64,000 nucleotides of DNA from Pachyseris speciosa (Eukaryota > Cnidaria > Anthozoa > Scleractinia > Pachyseridae). The DNA lies in assembly GCA_016490735.1 (NCBI GenBank), contig JAEMWC010000754.1, positions 77,001-141,000 of the forward strand, in the 5' to 3' direction. The notes below the pieces were generated by a model. It was not told the origin of the DNA and made no database searches. It was given only the letters and a program-made list of their open reading frames with translations. Positions 44,601 through 53,043 of the stretch are shown here, piece by piece. Numbering within the stretch: the stretch's first letter is position 1; each line of letters opens with the position of its first letter. The position numbers were made by a program, and so were the translations under genes.

Positions 44601-47600
44601 TTTGCCCATAACTGACGCTTTGTCCCTTGAGGAGCTCAGATTTCTTGGTAATTCCTCAGTTGATCTGTTGGGCTATGAATTGGCTGCTGTTGCAAAATAA
44701 ACTCACTGTTATACTTTTCTTCATAAACAGTGAACCCTCATGTTCATTTTCATAATAAACAGCTGCCCTTACCTGCTTGCTTTGTTTGTTCTAAGAATGA
44801 AATTATAATTAAAATTTTCTACATAAGCTATGAAACACAACTTGCCTCTGATCTTCTGGTTTATTTAGGAGAAATCTCCCAAGAAGTGAAAAGGCCCTCA
44901 GAGCTAACAATATCTTTTGAGTTTTATGCTGCTGCAAATATTTTTGATTCATTTTGTTTTGCATGACCTCCTCCCATCATTCTGATGATAGTAAAAAGAA
45001 TTTTACTAACCAATCTACAAACACATTGCTGCTGTTTTGCATCAGTTCTGTTTTGATCGTTCACTAAAATAAATTTTTTAATGGTAGAGGTTTGTTTTAC
45101 CCTGTTGAAGTAGTTTTACTTGAAAGACCAAAATGTGTTCAAGTTGAGTTATAATAAAACCATCACTTGTGCAAATCAACAATAAAAGAGGGATTCATTT
45201 CAACAAATATCATGAGAGGAAAAGCCCACAACTAGTGAAATTACTTGTGACACAATAATCTGTGTAAGTAACATTCACCATAGGAAACTACTATTTTCTT
45301 TAGTTTTTGAAATATTAATTAAAGTACATTACAACACAATAAAAACAAATGTAAATACATCAACAATTCTTTGTAGTGATGATTCAGTTAAAAGAGAGGC
45401 TACAAATGTATATGATTACTTTTTATTCAACAATTTTCATTCAGGTGTTAGCCAGAAGGGTGTCCATTTAGCTAATATTGTAACACATTTATTCCACCTC
45501 TGCTTCCCCTGCAAGTGAAACAAAAGAAAAGCACATTTGTATGTATTGAATAATCAAATTTGCAAAAGAATTTTAAATACACAACACAATTTAAGATTCA
45601 AAATGATGTTTCAATATGAAAATTGAGTGAGTTGATGCAACACCAAACAAAAACTTGTAAAATGTTTTGGTGTTTTTTCAGTTAATTCCTAACATGTGTT
45701 GAAGGATCCAGTTGCTAAATTGCCTTCTTCTGGTTGTGTTGATGTTGCAAACAAAAACAGGCTATCATAATAACAGAAGAATTGGTGAAAATGTAGCATA
45801 ATCAGCTGTCAGGTTGGAAATTCTTCTGCCATCCTGTCACTTAAAATCACTACTATGAATTCTCCTGATCTGAAATAGTTTTACGTTCTCTACCCTCTTA
45901 ATTTACAGTCAAACTTAAAATTACCTGAGAAAAGTAAGAAAAAGGATGAGCAAACAGACGTAAAGCTGCATTAAGGGGGCTTGACCAAGGCATATCGACA
46001 ATTTGACTAAAACGAATTCGAGTAGCATCCATCAAAGGCGGAACAAACTTGCTCACGCAAGAATCATCTTTGATCGAAAATTTGGTCTATCAATGCAGTA
46101 CTTAAATTTCTTTTGTTTCGGTCAAAGTATTGAGATGGTATTAGAGAATCTCTCCTCCTGGCCGATCCCCGTATCACGAATTAATTATTCGGGAATACAC
46201 AAAAATGTAGTCGCAATCAAATCTCGAAGCACAATTTAATTTCACTTGCGAACGACTGTCCTGACAACAAACGCCAAAATAACTTAACGGAATGGTCTAC
46301 AAAGTTAAGATTTAAGACAAAATAAATTTGGAGTAAGTACAACTTAGTGATAACTCAATATTGATAGTCGATTATAATTTGCGAAATCTAGGCAGGGTAA
46401 AAGCGTGAGCCTAAAAATCCATTATTTTGAAAATGAAATTCGATCAACGAAGCTTTGTCTGGTCAGGGTGAATAGGGGGTGCACCACGAAATTACACCAG
46501 ATTTTGCTAACAGGTAGTACACTAACAGAAGTATCCCCTGTTAATGGGAATTCCCATATCACGAAGGGAAACAAAAGTCTAGGGGGTATGATGACAAACT
46601 TTTAATTGAGGTAATACAAAAACTAAATTTACTAATCAACCCATTCAACTTGCCTGACAACAAAAATCATGGATATGAAACGACAGCTGTACCCATCAAA
46701 TGGAAGGATTAGTTAATTGCAGTGTTGTATTCGACTTACATGAAGAAATGATGTAAACGAAAACGGTAAGATTATCTTGTTGAACAACACCATGGAATTG
46801 AAAATGATAGCAACACGATTTCTTCCTTGGCAGAAAACGAAGCAAATAAAAACCTAAAAAAAACAAACTCAAGGAACCAAAGATGGGTTGTACTTACCAC
46901 AACAGTCCCACTTGTTTAGCTTGACATTAACTACGATCTGAAGCAGACTCTTGGACGGCAGAATAATGCATCGACACTGGGCTCGTCAAATACTTGTTGC
47001 AGACAAATCGCCATCTTGACCGTCGACACCTCCACACGAACAGACCTTTACCGACCGCAAAACTACGACAATTGATGTCACACCAAAATTTTTTTCTTCA
47101 CCGTAAATTGCTTTTCGTGGTAATATGTTTGATTTGGCTTGCTGACGACCTGTTTACGAATGCCTTATCGTTAAAGTTTTGGTTGTCAAATTCAACAGCA
47201 CACAAAACCGCGTGATCGTCGAAAACTGAGAAAACAAAAAAAAATTACGCGCCTGCGCAGTCAAAAGTCTCCCTTGTTTTTTCAAGTGTCTATCAAGTGC
47301 TATAATCATTACATTGTATTTCAGCTCGTAATTCTCGATTACGTCGGTAATTTCCTTTTCTGGACACCACTTTTCCCAAACAAACAACCCCATAAAACAG
47401 TGCTTTTTGCATTGTTCTCGTTTTTAGAGCTGCTTTTCAGCTCCTGTTGTTGTTACGGTCGCGCAAGAAAACCTCCCAGGTTATATATCTTTAACACGCA
47501 CATGTGCAAAATGGCGGTCACGCAGTACTTACCACGTGCTTTCTTGTACGATTTTGTCCAGCCGGTTTTGTAGCTGTTGTTGTCTTTCTTCGATTTTTTT

Positions 47601-47801
47601 TCTTTCACGGTTATATTCAAGAAGCCAATCTTCATCTGCCAGTGGCTCTTGGCAATAGGGACCTTCTTCTGCTGAATCGCAAGGAGCATCACCGTCAAAC
47701 GAGTCTTGATCTTCGAACTGTATCTCTTCGTTCGAATCTGATATAAAACCTTTGTTATCATCTTCAGAAGAAAAGTCGTTGTCGTTATGATGTTCCATCA
47801 C
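41678..47801 (-). CDS. stand-alone P2X7 'ballast'-domain protein carried by the transposon
   Basis: Three exons, 47533-47801, 42559-42786 and 41678-41837, join in phase (2, then 2) to 657 nt: 218 residues plus TGA, with no defect. Residues 1-65 are acidic (MMEHHNDNDFSSEDDN, FEDQDSFDGDAPCDS), and 66-86 a likely helix (KKIEERQQQLQNRLDKI). Then the cysteine-rich module of the P2X7 receptor C-terminus follows: WCKCGNC at 90-96, ECQCCHEI at 106-113, HHPGFNPVC at 138-146, AYREFTQLVHGYLG at 172-185 and IPLPACA...IRKEF at 189-203, with FTGYED at the end. In P2X7 this domain is cytoplasmic and binds zinc and a guanine nucleotide. No transmembrane or channel part is present. Its first intron has swallowed a 3.7-kb transposon and its second a SINE, yet the frame and splice sites survive. 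Role unknown; an accessory transposition protein is possible. Confidence 0.88.
42363..42535 (+). mobile_element. tRNA-derived SINE
   Basis: The 5' region has RNA polymerase III box-like sequences: GGCACAGTAGTGAGAGCGC near the A-box position and GGTTCAAATCC as B box. A body ending GGTTTTCTCCTCTCCCC-AAAAACCAACAACTG follows. tRNA secondary structure is degenerate (no matching anticodon arm), so it is a SINE, not a tRNA gene. It lies in the second intron of the ballast-domain gene; its 3' end is close to the 42559 donor. Confidence 0.8.
43541..47278. mobile_element. 3.7-kb nested DNA transposon with 9-bp target duplication (Mutator-like?)
   Basis: TTTTCAAGT at 43532-43540 and 47279-47287 is a perfect 9-bp duplication. 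Ends are inverted: AGCAAGGGAGACTTTTGTCTG and, inward from the right, AACAAGGGAGACTTTTGACTG. A 9-bp duplication is typical of Mutator-like elements, but I see no transposase. One plausible exon at 43806-44028 (VHAACKREYVGGKDGLNEE, good GT donor) may be the start of an element protein. The rest is AT-rich with only short frames. It sits wholly inside intron 1 of the ballast-domain gene. Confidence 0.75.
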
Positions 47802-47947
47802 TTACTGAACGGTGTCCTAAAGCGTCCCTTGAAACTGAACTACTGTACTGAACGAAGAGAACGAAACAAACACTGTCAAGTTATTTTGCAAGTAAACAGC
47901 TTCGTGCTTCCTGAAGTGACGTCACTAGTCACCAATCTTCGATTACG

Positions 47948-48100
47948 CGGTCAACTTGATTGGGCGTGGCTGAAGCGGGAACTTTGGAGCTTGATTTCGG
48001 GGTCAAAAAGTGACGGAATCGAAAAATTCTTTAAGGGACATTTATCTACGCCCTATAGAGATGTCAAAACCATAAAAAACCCGTAGGCCGCATAGACACT
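47948..48100. repeat. right terminal inverted repeat of the THAP transposon
   Basis: Reverse complement of 36407-36559 at about 93% identity; outer end ...GTAGGCCGCATAGACACT followed by TTAA. The ballast gene's ATG (47801, minus) lies about 150 bp inside it, so this repeat likely supplies that gene's promoter. Confidence 0.92.
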
Positions 48101-48104
48101 TTAA

Positions 48105-48997
48105 CATCACAGGCCTTTATATGGCATAACTCACTAAAACGGAAAAACCCCGCGTAACCTATAAGGCATAAAGCAACCGATCTGAGATCTGAAAGGGATG
48201 GAGACTTATCTGTAATCCTCGATTCCACTAGGGCTATCAACATCTCTGGAGTCAGGAGCCCATTACCAGGAGCGTACAACTCCCATACTAAGCCTATGTC
48301 ACAGCATTTTACAGACCGATCTATTTTTAGACTATCTTTTCCCGCGAAAAAGGGAAACAAGGACGACAACGTCAACGAGAGCGCCACAAAACAGTAGTTT
48401 AAATGAGCGAAAACAAAGGCTCTGTACGTGCAGATACTTGGGGCACGTGCAGTGACTTGTGATTGGTCATTGGACTCCTGCGGGAGTCCGATTTTGGCGG
48501 GAAATTCAATCTAAAAATAAATTGGTCTGTGAAAACGCCGTGACAGGAATATAAGGCAGTTGTACGCTCCTGGTGATGGGCTCCTGCTGGAGTCACGGGA
48601 TCTTCTCTTGATCTTGGGCCTTCCCAGAATCCTTTGAGACGCACTGACCATTAAAGAAACCAGAGAATGATTGGAGATCTTTGACAAAGCCAGCCATTTG
48701 CTGGGCCAAGTCGATGGCATAAACGGCGTTGAGAGCGGGAGAACGAGAATTAGCATCCTTAAACAAACACTGTAAATAAATTGCGACCTGAAAAGGATTA
48801 GCAGGAAAAAGGCAAGCGTGATTAGATGATGCCCAACGTTTCCATCTTCTAAGACCTCCAAGGTAGGTACTCGAGCTCACAGTAACATCCGCTTTAGATC
48901 CAAGAACGTTAACTGTGCTCTTCACCAGGGAAGCGGTGCGTTGGAGATGCTCGGGGGTTAAGGAGAAAAATTCTGACCACATTTCAGATTGGAACAC
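48105..48997 (-). pseudogene. DIRS-like tyrosine recombinase, N-terminal half
   Basis: Residues from 48997 form the SAM-like N-terminal domain of a phage-type integrase: GGLRRWKRWASSNH, FPANPFQVAIYLQCLF and SPALNAVYAIDLAQQMAG. After VSKDSGKAQ the frame passes through a 334-bp MITE (48253-48586). On its far side it resumes with TPEMLIALVESRI, ITDKSPSLSDLRSVAL and GYAGFFRFSEL, the box with the first catalytic arginine. It stops at HIKACDV, where the THAP transposon is inserted; the rest is at 35872-36402. A frameshift lies around KAQDQ/GRPKIK. Confidence 0.82.
48253..48586. mobile_element. 334-bp MITE inside the DIRS recombinase
   Basis: Ends CAGGAGCCCATTACCAGGAGC and, inward from the right, CAGGAGCCCATCACCAGGAGC, with a 7-bp duplication CTGGAGT (48246-48252, 48587-48593). 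Removing it restores DPVTPEMLIAL in the recombinase. CAGG-type ends with a 7-8 bp duplication suggest the hAT superfamily. The centre holds a second small palindrome, GGACTCCTGCGGGAGTCC. Confidence 0.8.
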
Positions 48998-49390
48998 ATC
49001 TGCAGAGAGACAAAACTACCCAACAAGGAACAAAAGAAAAACAAGATAGGCCACCAACCCAAAAAACTGCACAACAAAGTAATAAACTCACTAACTAACT
49101 AACTTAATATATAAATAAATAAAAAACTAAGTAAATAAATAAATAAATAATATCAAAGAATGAAAAAACAAACAAAAAACCGATATCAAGTGAAAAACAA
49201 AATGTATAATAATCGAGATAATAGGAATAAGAAACTAATAAACAACAATAAAGTAAATTGTAAATCCAAAACAGGATAGCACAAGTAAACCTTCGTTCAC
49301 GCGCACAGACAGCCCCAAGTTCGGAAAAGGGCACAGGCGGTCCCTTAGACACAAATCTAAAACAAGTTTTTAAAATTTTTTAGCAAAAAT
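48998..49390. other. no gene; AT-rich low-complexity stretch
   Basis: Runs of AAATAAATAAAT and AACAAAAA at 49100-49200, inside the decayed DIRS element. A block at 49310-49360 (CGGTCCCTTAGACACAAATC) recurs in diverged form at 49895-49935. I see no coding content. Confidence 0.6.
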
Positions 49391-49860
49391 TAGTGAGCAG
49401 CACACAGCAACAGATCTTGTCAACTTTGTTTATTATCCGACCGGTTTCGTCTGATCACACAGACTTCATCAGGATCTAACAAGATTACAAATTGAACTAC
49501 TTTAATACTAAACGTTATAGTACAAAGCACGTTCAAAGTAGGGTGTGAACAGCAAAAACACCCACAAACAAATACGCACAGGATACAACGTAAATCCTGC
49601 GGTACAAAATGTGCAATAGTTAATTTTGGGGGTCACGAATTAAAGTCACGATTTAACGTTAAATCGTGGAGTCGTGGGTGTTTTTTGTTGTTCACACCCT
49701 ACTTTGAATGTGCTTTATAAAAGTATACTGTAACCTTTAGTATTAAAGTTGTTCAATTTGTAATCTTGTTAGATCCCTGATGAAGTCTGTGTGATCAGAC
49801 GAAACTGGTCGGATAATAAACAAAGTTGACAAGATCTGTTGCTGTGTGCTGCTCACTAGG
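49391..49860. mobile_element. Penelope-type inverted repeat (about 175-bp arms)
   Basis: The left arm (AGTGAGCAGCACACAGCAACAG... to about 49560) and right arm (about 49680 to CTGTTGCTGTGTGCTGCTCACT) are inverted copies. Each carries the CTGATGA...GAAAC core of a hammerhead ribozyme. Penelope-like elements characteristically have inverted terminal copies with hammerhead motifs. The space between holds no coding sequence, so only terminal repeats remain. Confidence 0.75.
49773..49814 (+). ncRNA. hammerhead ribozyme (Penelope-type)
   Basis: All core elements are present in order. Stem I: ATCC (49773-49776) pairs with GGAT (49811-49814). Core CTGATGA at 49777-49783. Stem II: GTCTG (49785-49789) pairs with CAGAC (49796-49800). 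GAAA at 49801-49804. A minimal stem III follows: A49804-T49809 and C49805-G49808 with loop TG. The expected cleavage site is after C49810 (GTC). Very short stem III is what is known for hammerheads of Penelope-like elements. The opposite arm (minus strand, about 49440-49480) has the same core but has lost a C in stem I. Confidence 0.82.
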
Positions 49861-50630
49861 TTTTGTTTTAAAAATTGTCACAGTTGGTTCCAAGTCCGCC
49901 AAAGGGCACTAGATCGTCCCTAAACACAAATCCAAAACAAAAACATGTAAATAAAACTCGTACTAAACGACACTTCAAATTAACTCGCAATTCCATGAAA
50001 ACTGGGCAAAGAAGGTCCCATGACCTTGGGCACATGCAGATAGATGGTCTCACGCTCTTGGGCACAGATGGTCCCACACTCCTGGGTACAGATGGTCCCA
50101 AACTCTCCAGGCACAAAAACGCCAGCACACTAAAGGGGCAAAGAGAGTTTCCATACTCTTCCCAAATCACAGATCAATTGCAAAAACATGAGCATGCATT
50201 CAGAACAAATATATGTATAACTTAGTAAAGGATCAGCACACACGGACTGGACGCAAATCAGCCGGTTCTCGCAACGCAAGCAACATGAACTAAAAGAAAG
50301 AAAAAACAGACAAATAGCGTAAAAAAAAGTAACAGTGAGCGCCTCCAGAGAGAACACCAAGAGGACCAATCTACATACAACACCCCTTTAAATAGTCTTG
50401 CCGAATCCCTTGACAGTTCATGACGACGAGAGCATGTTTTTTCGAAACCTAACCTGTGCGAACCAATTTTTAATGTGTCATGGTTTTTTTGTTAAAACAG
50501 TTCTAAAACATGACACAGACTTTGCTATCGTGTGCTAACTGGAGGCCTCACGGCCCCAAGAGTACTGACAAAGAAAGAGACAACGGCCTGCTAAAACATA
50601 AAGTACGTCAAAGAAAAAAGTTCACAAAAA
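49861..50630. other. no gene; short imperfect tandem repeat at 50015-50110
   Basis: Three imperfect copies of a unit of about 30 bp around TGGGCACAGATGGTCCCACACTC produce short open frames on both strands. Remaining sequence is presumably decayed DIRS or insertion material; nothing recognisable. Confidence 0.55.
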
Positions 50631-51745
50631 TACATAACAATCGAAGTGGACTCTTAAAGCAGCCACCCGGAACTTCAAGTCTTCCGTAAATGCAGGCGCT
50701 CCATCCAGAAGCTCTATCCAGTCAACAAAGCTCCATCCAGTCAACAATAAAACTGGCAAAACGTCTTCCGTCTGGACAAATCATTGGCCAAAACGGGGCG
50801 GAGTGCCACAATGGGACGATAAGAGAACCTGAAGCTTTACGAAGTAAAGTAAGACGCGATATGAAGTAAGACGCGCAGGATAAGGCAGATTGCCGGACAG
50901 GCATAATTGCTCTCCCCGACCCAATTTATAACAAAAGCATCTATGCTTTCAGAACCCGAATTCCAAAATAGCGGATTAAAGCGCGGAAGTTTAGCATTCT
51001 CGTGATTTGCGAAACGATCTATAGTACGAGGACCCCAAACGAAGTCAATGCGGTAAAACGAAAATGGAGAAAGGCCCCAATCGTCTGCGTCATAAATACG
51101 ACTGAGAAAATCAACCTGATAATTTTGAAAGAAAGCAGAACAAATTTAACTGTAGAGCTAGTCCGCATTTCCTCGTCGGACCAAACGCACGAAATAACCA
51201 CCAAAATCGAAGTCACTGCCATCGCAGTAAACAACACCAACTGCGCTTGATTTAGGTGACATAACCTTACCATTAATAACGTCAACATTGTTCAACCAAA
51301 ACGAAAGTTCATTTCGAATCTCAGGGGAAAAATGCAAGGGCTGATCCCAGCAGGTTCTACACCCAATAGCTGCATAGCAGTTCCTTGTAAACAGCCTGGT
51401 AAAATTGTCTACTGCACAACCCATGAAAATAATTTGCCCAGTAACTGAAGTAAGATCTCTGGCTATAATCTGGTTATTTTGGAGACAAGAAACTAGGGAA
51501 GATTTAAGCTTCAGGATGCGGCACTCGGGAATCTGAAATAAATCTTTGTCAAAATCTAAAGCGGATCCCGGGAAAACTAACTTCTGTGTAGGCTCCCAAA
51601 TCGATTTGTCGTCGTTAGGACTGAGTAAAACCAGAAAAAGCAAGATCTTGACGAATTAAACCACTAAGGATTCTGGCACGCTCTCTCTCTACAGACGTAT
51701 CTCCTCCAATCCCGTCGTCGAGATACATAAGAAGAAGACTTCTGT
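50630..51745 (-). pseudogene. DIRS-like reverse transcriptase-RNase H remnant
   Basis: The reverse-transcriptase catalytic box LMYLDDGIGGDT is at about 51714-51728. A stop follows FTQS, then the frame continues with FQIPECRILKLKSSL, ARDLTSVTGQIIFMG and FSPEIRNELSFW. The RNase H region starts VVYCDGSDFDFGGYF and continues after a frameshift with DDWGLSPFSFYRIDFVWGP, DRFANHENAKLPRFN and FWNSGSESIDAF. These are DIRS1-group hallmarks. Almost all of the polymerase upstream of YLDD is missing: only about 150 bp separates it from the N-terminal piece in the gag frame. Confidence 0.82.
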
Positions 51746-51749
51746 TTTT

Positions 51750-51880
51750 AGGTATACGAAAGGGGTACTAATTTGTCAGTGGAAGGTATGTGAAAGGGGT
51801 ACCCTCTCTGTGAAAAATGGTATATAAAAGGGTAAGGGGTCGGACCTCGGGGCGGAGCCTCCCCGTACTAAACTTTTTTT
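51750..51880. repeat. short repeat replacing the DIRS polymerase region
   Basis: Contains GTACTAATTTGTCAGTGG, TATATAAAAGGGTAAGGGG and CTCGGGGCGGAGCCTCCCCG, a GC-rich small palindrome. It joins the two DIRS pieces and looks like an internal insertion with deletion of the DIRS sequence. Confidence 0.4.
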
Positions 51881-52692
51881 TAGTAACCGTTTTGAATAAT
51901 GTCAAGAACAAACTCTGAAGCTCCAACTGCATCGCGCCAAAAAGGAAAACTTGCGCGCAACTTCCCTTGGATACAAAACGATTCTTCGACGTCCTGCCGG
52001 CTGAACAAATTTACACTGATCCAAACCAAAAAATCATGATTTTGATCCTGACGAAAAGAGTTCGAAAACACAAATCGGAACCTCTGAAAAAGTTCACGGA
52101 GTATCGACCTTGGGAACGAAAATAACCACCAGCAGGAGGAAAAGAACCGGACCACCACCAATTCTGGAAGCGTTTTAAATTGGCGAAAGCGCGGAAAAGG
52201 AAAATTTGGCGCTAGATTTCCTCTTCTTCTCTTGCAGAGTTTTACGATTGGCTGCGGCTCTTTTTTTTTGGCCTTCTTAATTTTTGAGGCGTCCGCGTCA
52301 TCGTCGGCAAAATCATCACAAACGTATTCTTGAACCGTGGCCCAACAAAATTCGGATTTGTCCGCTAATTTAATTATCTTCTGTCTGTTATTTAGCAAGG
52401 AAATACCTTCATTTAACTCCTCCTTCGCCAAAGCTTTAAATGCGGCAGAACCCTTCTTGATCACCTTGCGTTTGAAGTTGAACTGTTGTTCATTCCCTTT
52501 CTTCTTGGAGACGTGGGTTTGTACTTCAGAAGCTAATTGCGAAGCCAACTCCGTTTGCGCTTTAAGCAAGTATCTTTTTAGGCCCTGAATCTGCGTGTTT
52601 ACTGCGGATAGGATAAGGTCCTTCTGCGCCTCCAAAATGGCATGTAAGTCGGAAGGAATAGAAGGGGATGATGAAGAATCCTCGTCGCCCAT
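51880..52692 (-). pseudogene. DIRS-like gag frame running into reverse-transcriptase N-terminus
   Basis: A 270-codon frame. Residues 1-60 are low in complexity with a predicted helix (LHAILEAQKDLILSAVNTQI); 85-150 include IKKGSAAFKALAKEELNEG, KSEFCWATVQEYVCDDFADD and KAKKKEPQP, as in cnidarian DIRS gag proteins. The stretch RRRGNLAPNFPFPRF onward appears shifted. The end, KLRASFPFWRDAVGASEFVLDIIQNGY, matches the start of the DIRS reverse transcriptase, which then stops. The ATG at 52692 follows closely after the unit C flank. Confidence 0.7.
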
Positions 52693-52704
52693 GAGTCGCG
52701 AAAA

Positions 52705-53043
52705 CTAGAAAGTAAGCGTAAGAATGAGCACCTCCAGAGATATCACCGTGGCATCTAAACTCGCGAGCACACTCTCCGTAGCTTGTGTCCTTTCGCCGTA
52801 CTGGATTCCTTCGTTTTCTTGCATGTAAACAGCTGACTCTTGTCCTCTTTGATTTGAAAAGTGAGCTCTCAGCCATAGTTCCACTTTTTCTGAAGATCTT
52901 AAAGACTTGGTAAGGTTCTTCTCGATGTATGGTGCAATCCACCCTTCTTTAATAAAACTTCGTGGTTCGTTCAGTTTGACTCTTGTTTTTTCCGTGCTCG
53001 CTTGTTCGGGAGTCACCAGATCTGGATTTTGAGGACAACTCAT
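52705..53043 (-). CDS. conserved short ORF in duplicated unit (copy C), unknown
   Basis: Collinear with the frames at 19238 and 23571: MSCPQNPDLVTPEQASTEKT, FIKEGWIAPYIEKNLTKSL. The last residues (LEVLILTLTF) come from the adjacent DIRS element, which interrupts the ORF after ASLDATVIS. The frame also extends 30 codons upstream. No known domain. Confidence 0.4.
   Translation of the reverse strand: MSCPQNPDLVTPEQASTEKTRVKLNEPRSFIKEGWIAPYIEKNLTKSLRSSEKVELWLRAHFSNQRGQESAVYMQENEGIQYGERTQATESVLASLDATVISLEVLILTLTF

Larger units (their letters stand above)
36407..48100. mobile_element. 11.7-kb TTAA-targeting transposon (Kolobok-like) with two convergent genes
   Basis: TTAA at 36403-36406 and 48101-48104 flanks 153-bp inverted repeats that begin AGTGTCTATTCGGCCTACGGG and AGTGTCTATGCGGCCTACGGG. 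Deleting the element and one TTAA rejoins the DIRS recombinase frame without a shift (KACDV, then KFFPSY), which proves the boundaries. Plus strand: THAP/DDE transposase (36696-41589). Minus strand: P2X7-ballast-domain protein (41678-47801). Stop codons are only about 90 bp apart, and each gene starts roughly 150 bp (transposase) or 150 bp (ballast gene, 47801) inside its terminal repeat. TTAA targets together with a THAP domain and a DGR-type DDE transposase suggest the Kolobok superfamily. Without nested insertions it would be about 7.9 kb. Confidence 0.9.
35872..52735 (-). mobile_element. DIRS-like retrotransposon, split and decayed
   Basis: Minus-strand order: gag-like frame (52692 down), remains of reverse transcriptase-RNase H (51745-50630), recombinase N-terminus (48997) and C-terminus (to 35872). 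DIRS elements use a tyrosine recombinase rather than an integrase. Sharp homology of the flank at 52736 with repeat unit C marks the 5' side; the other end is not clear because its flank is shared with 22010-22700. Insertions inside it are the 11.7-kb THAP transposon (36407-48100), a MITE (48253-48586), a Penelope-type palindrome (49391-49860) and a short repeat at about 51750-51880. Confidence 0.8.

Noticed and set aside
41678..47801. P2X7 receptor gene
   Set aside because: No transmembrane segments or extracellular receptor domain; the three exons account for the entire protein, so only the ballast domain is present.
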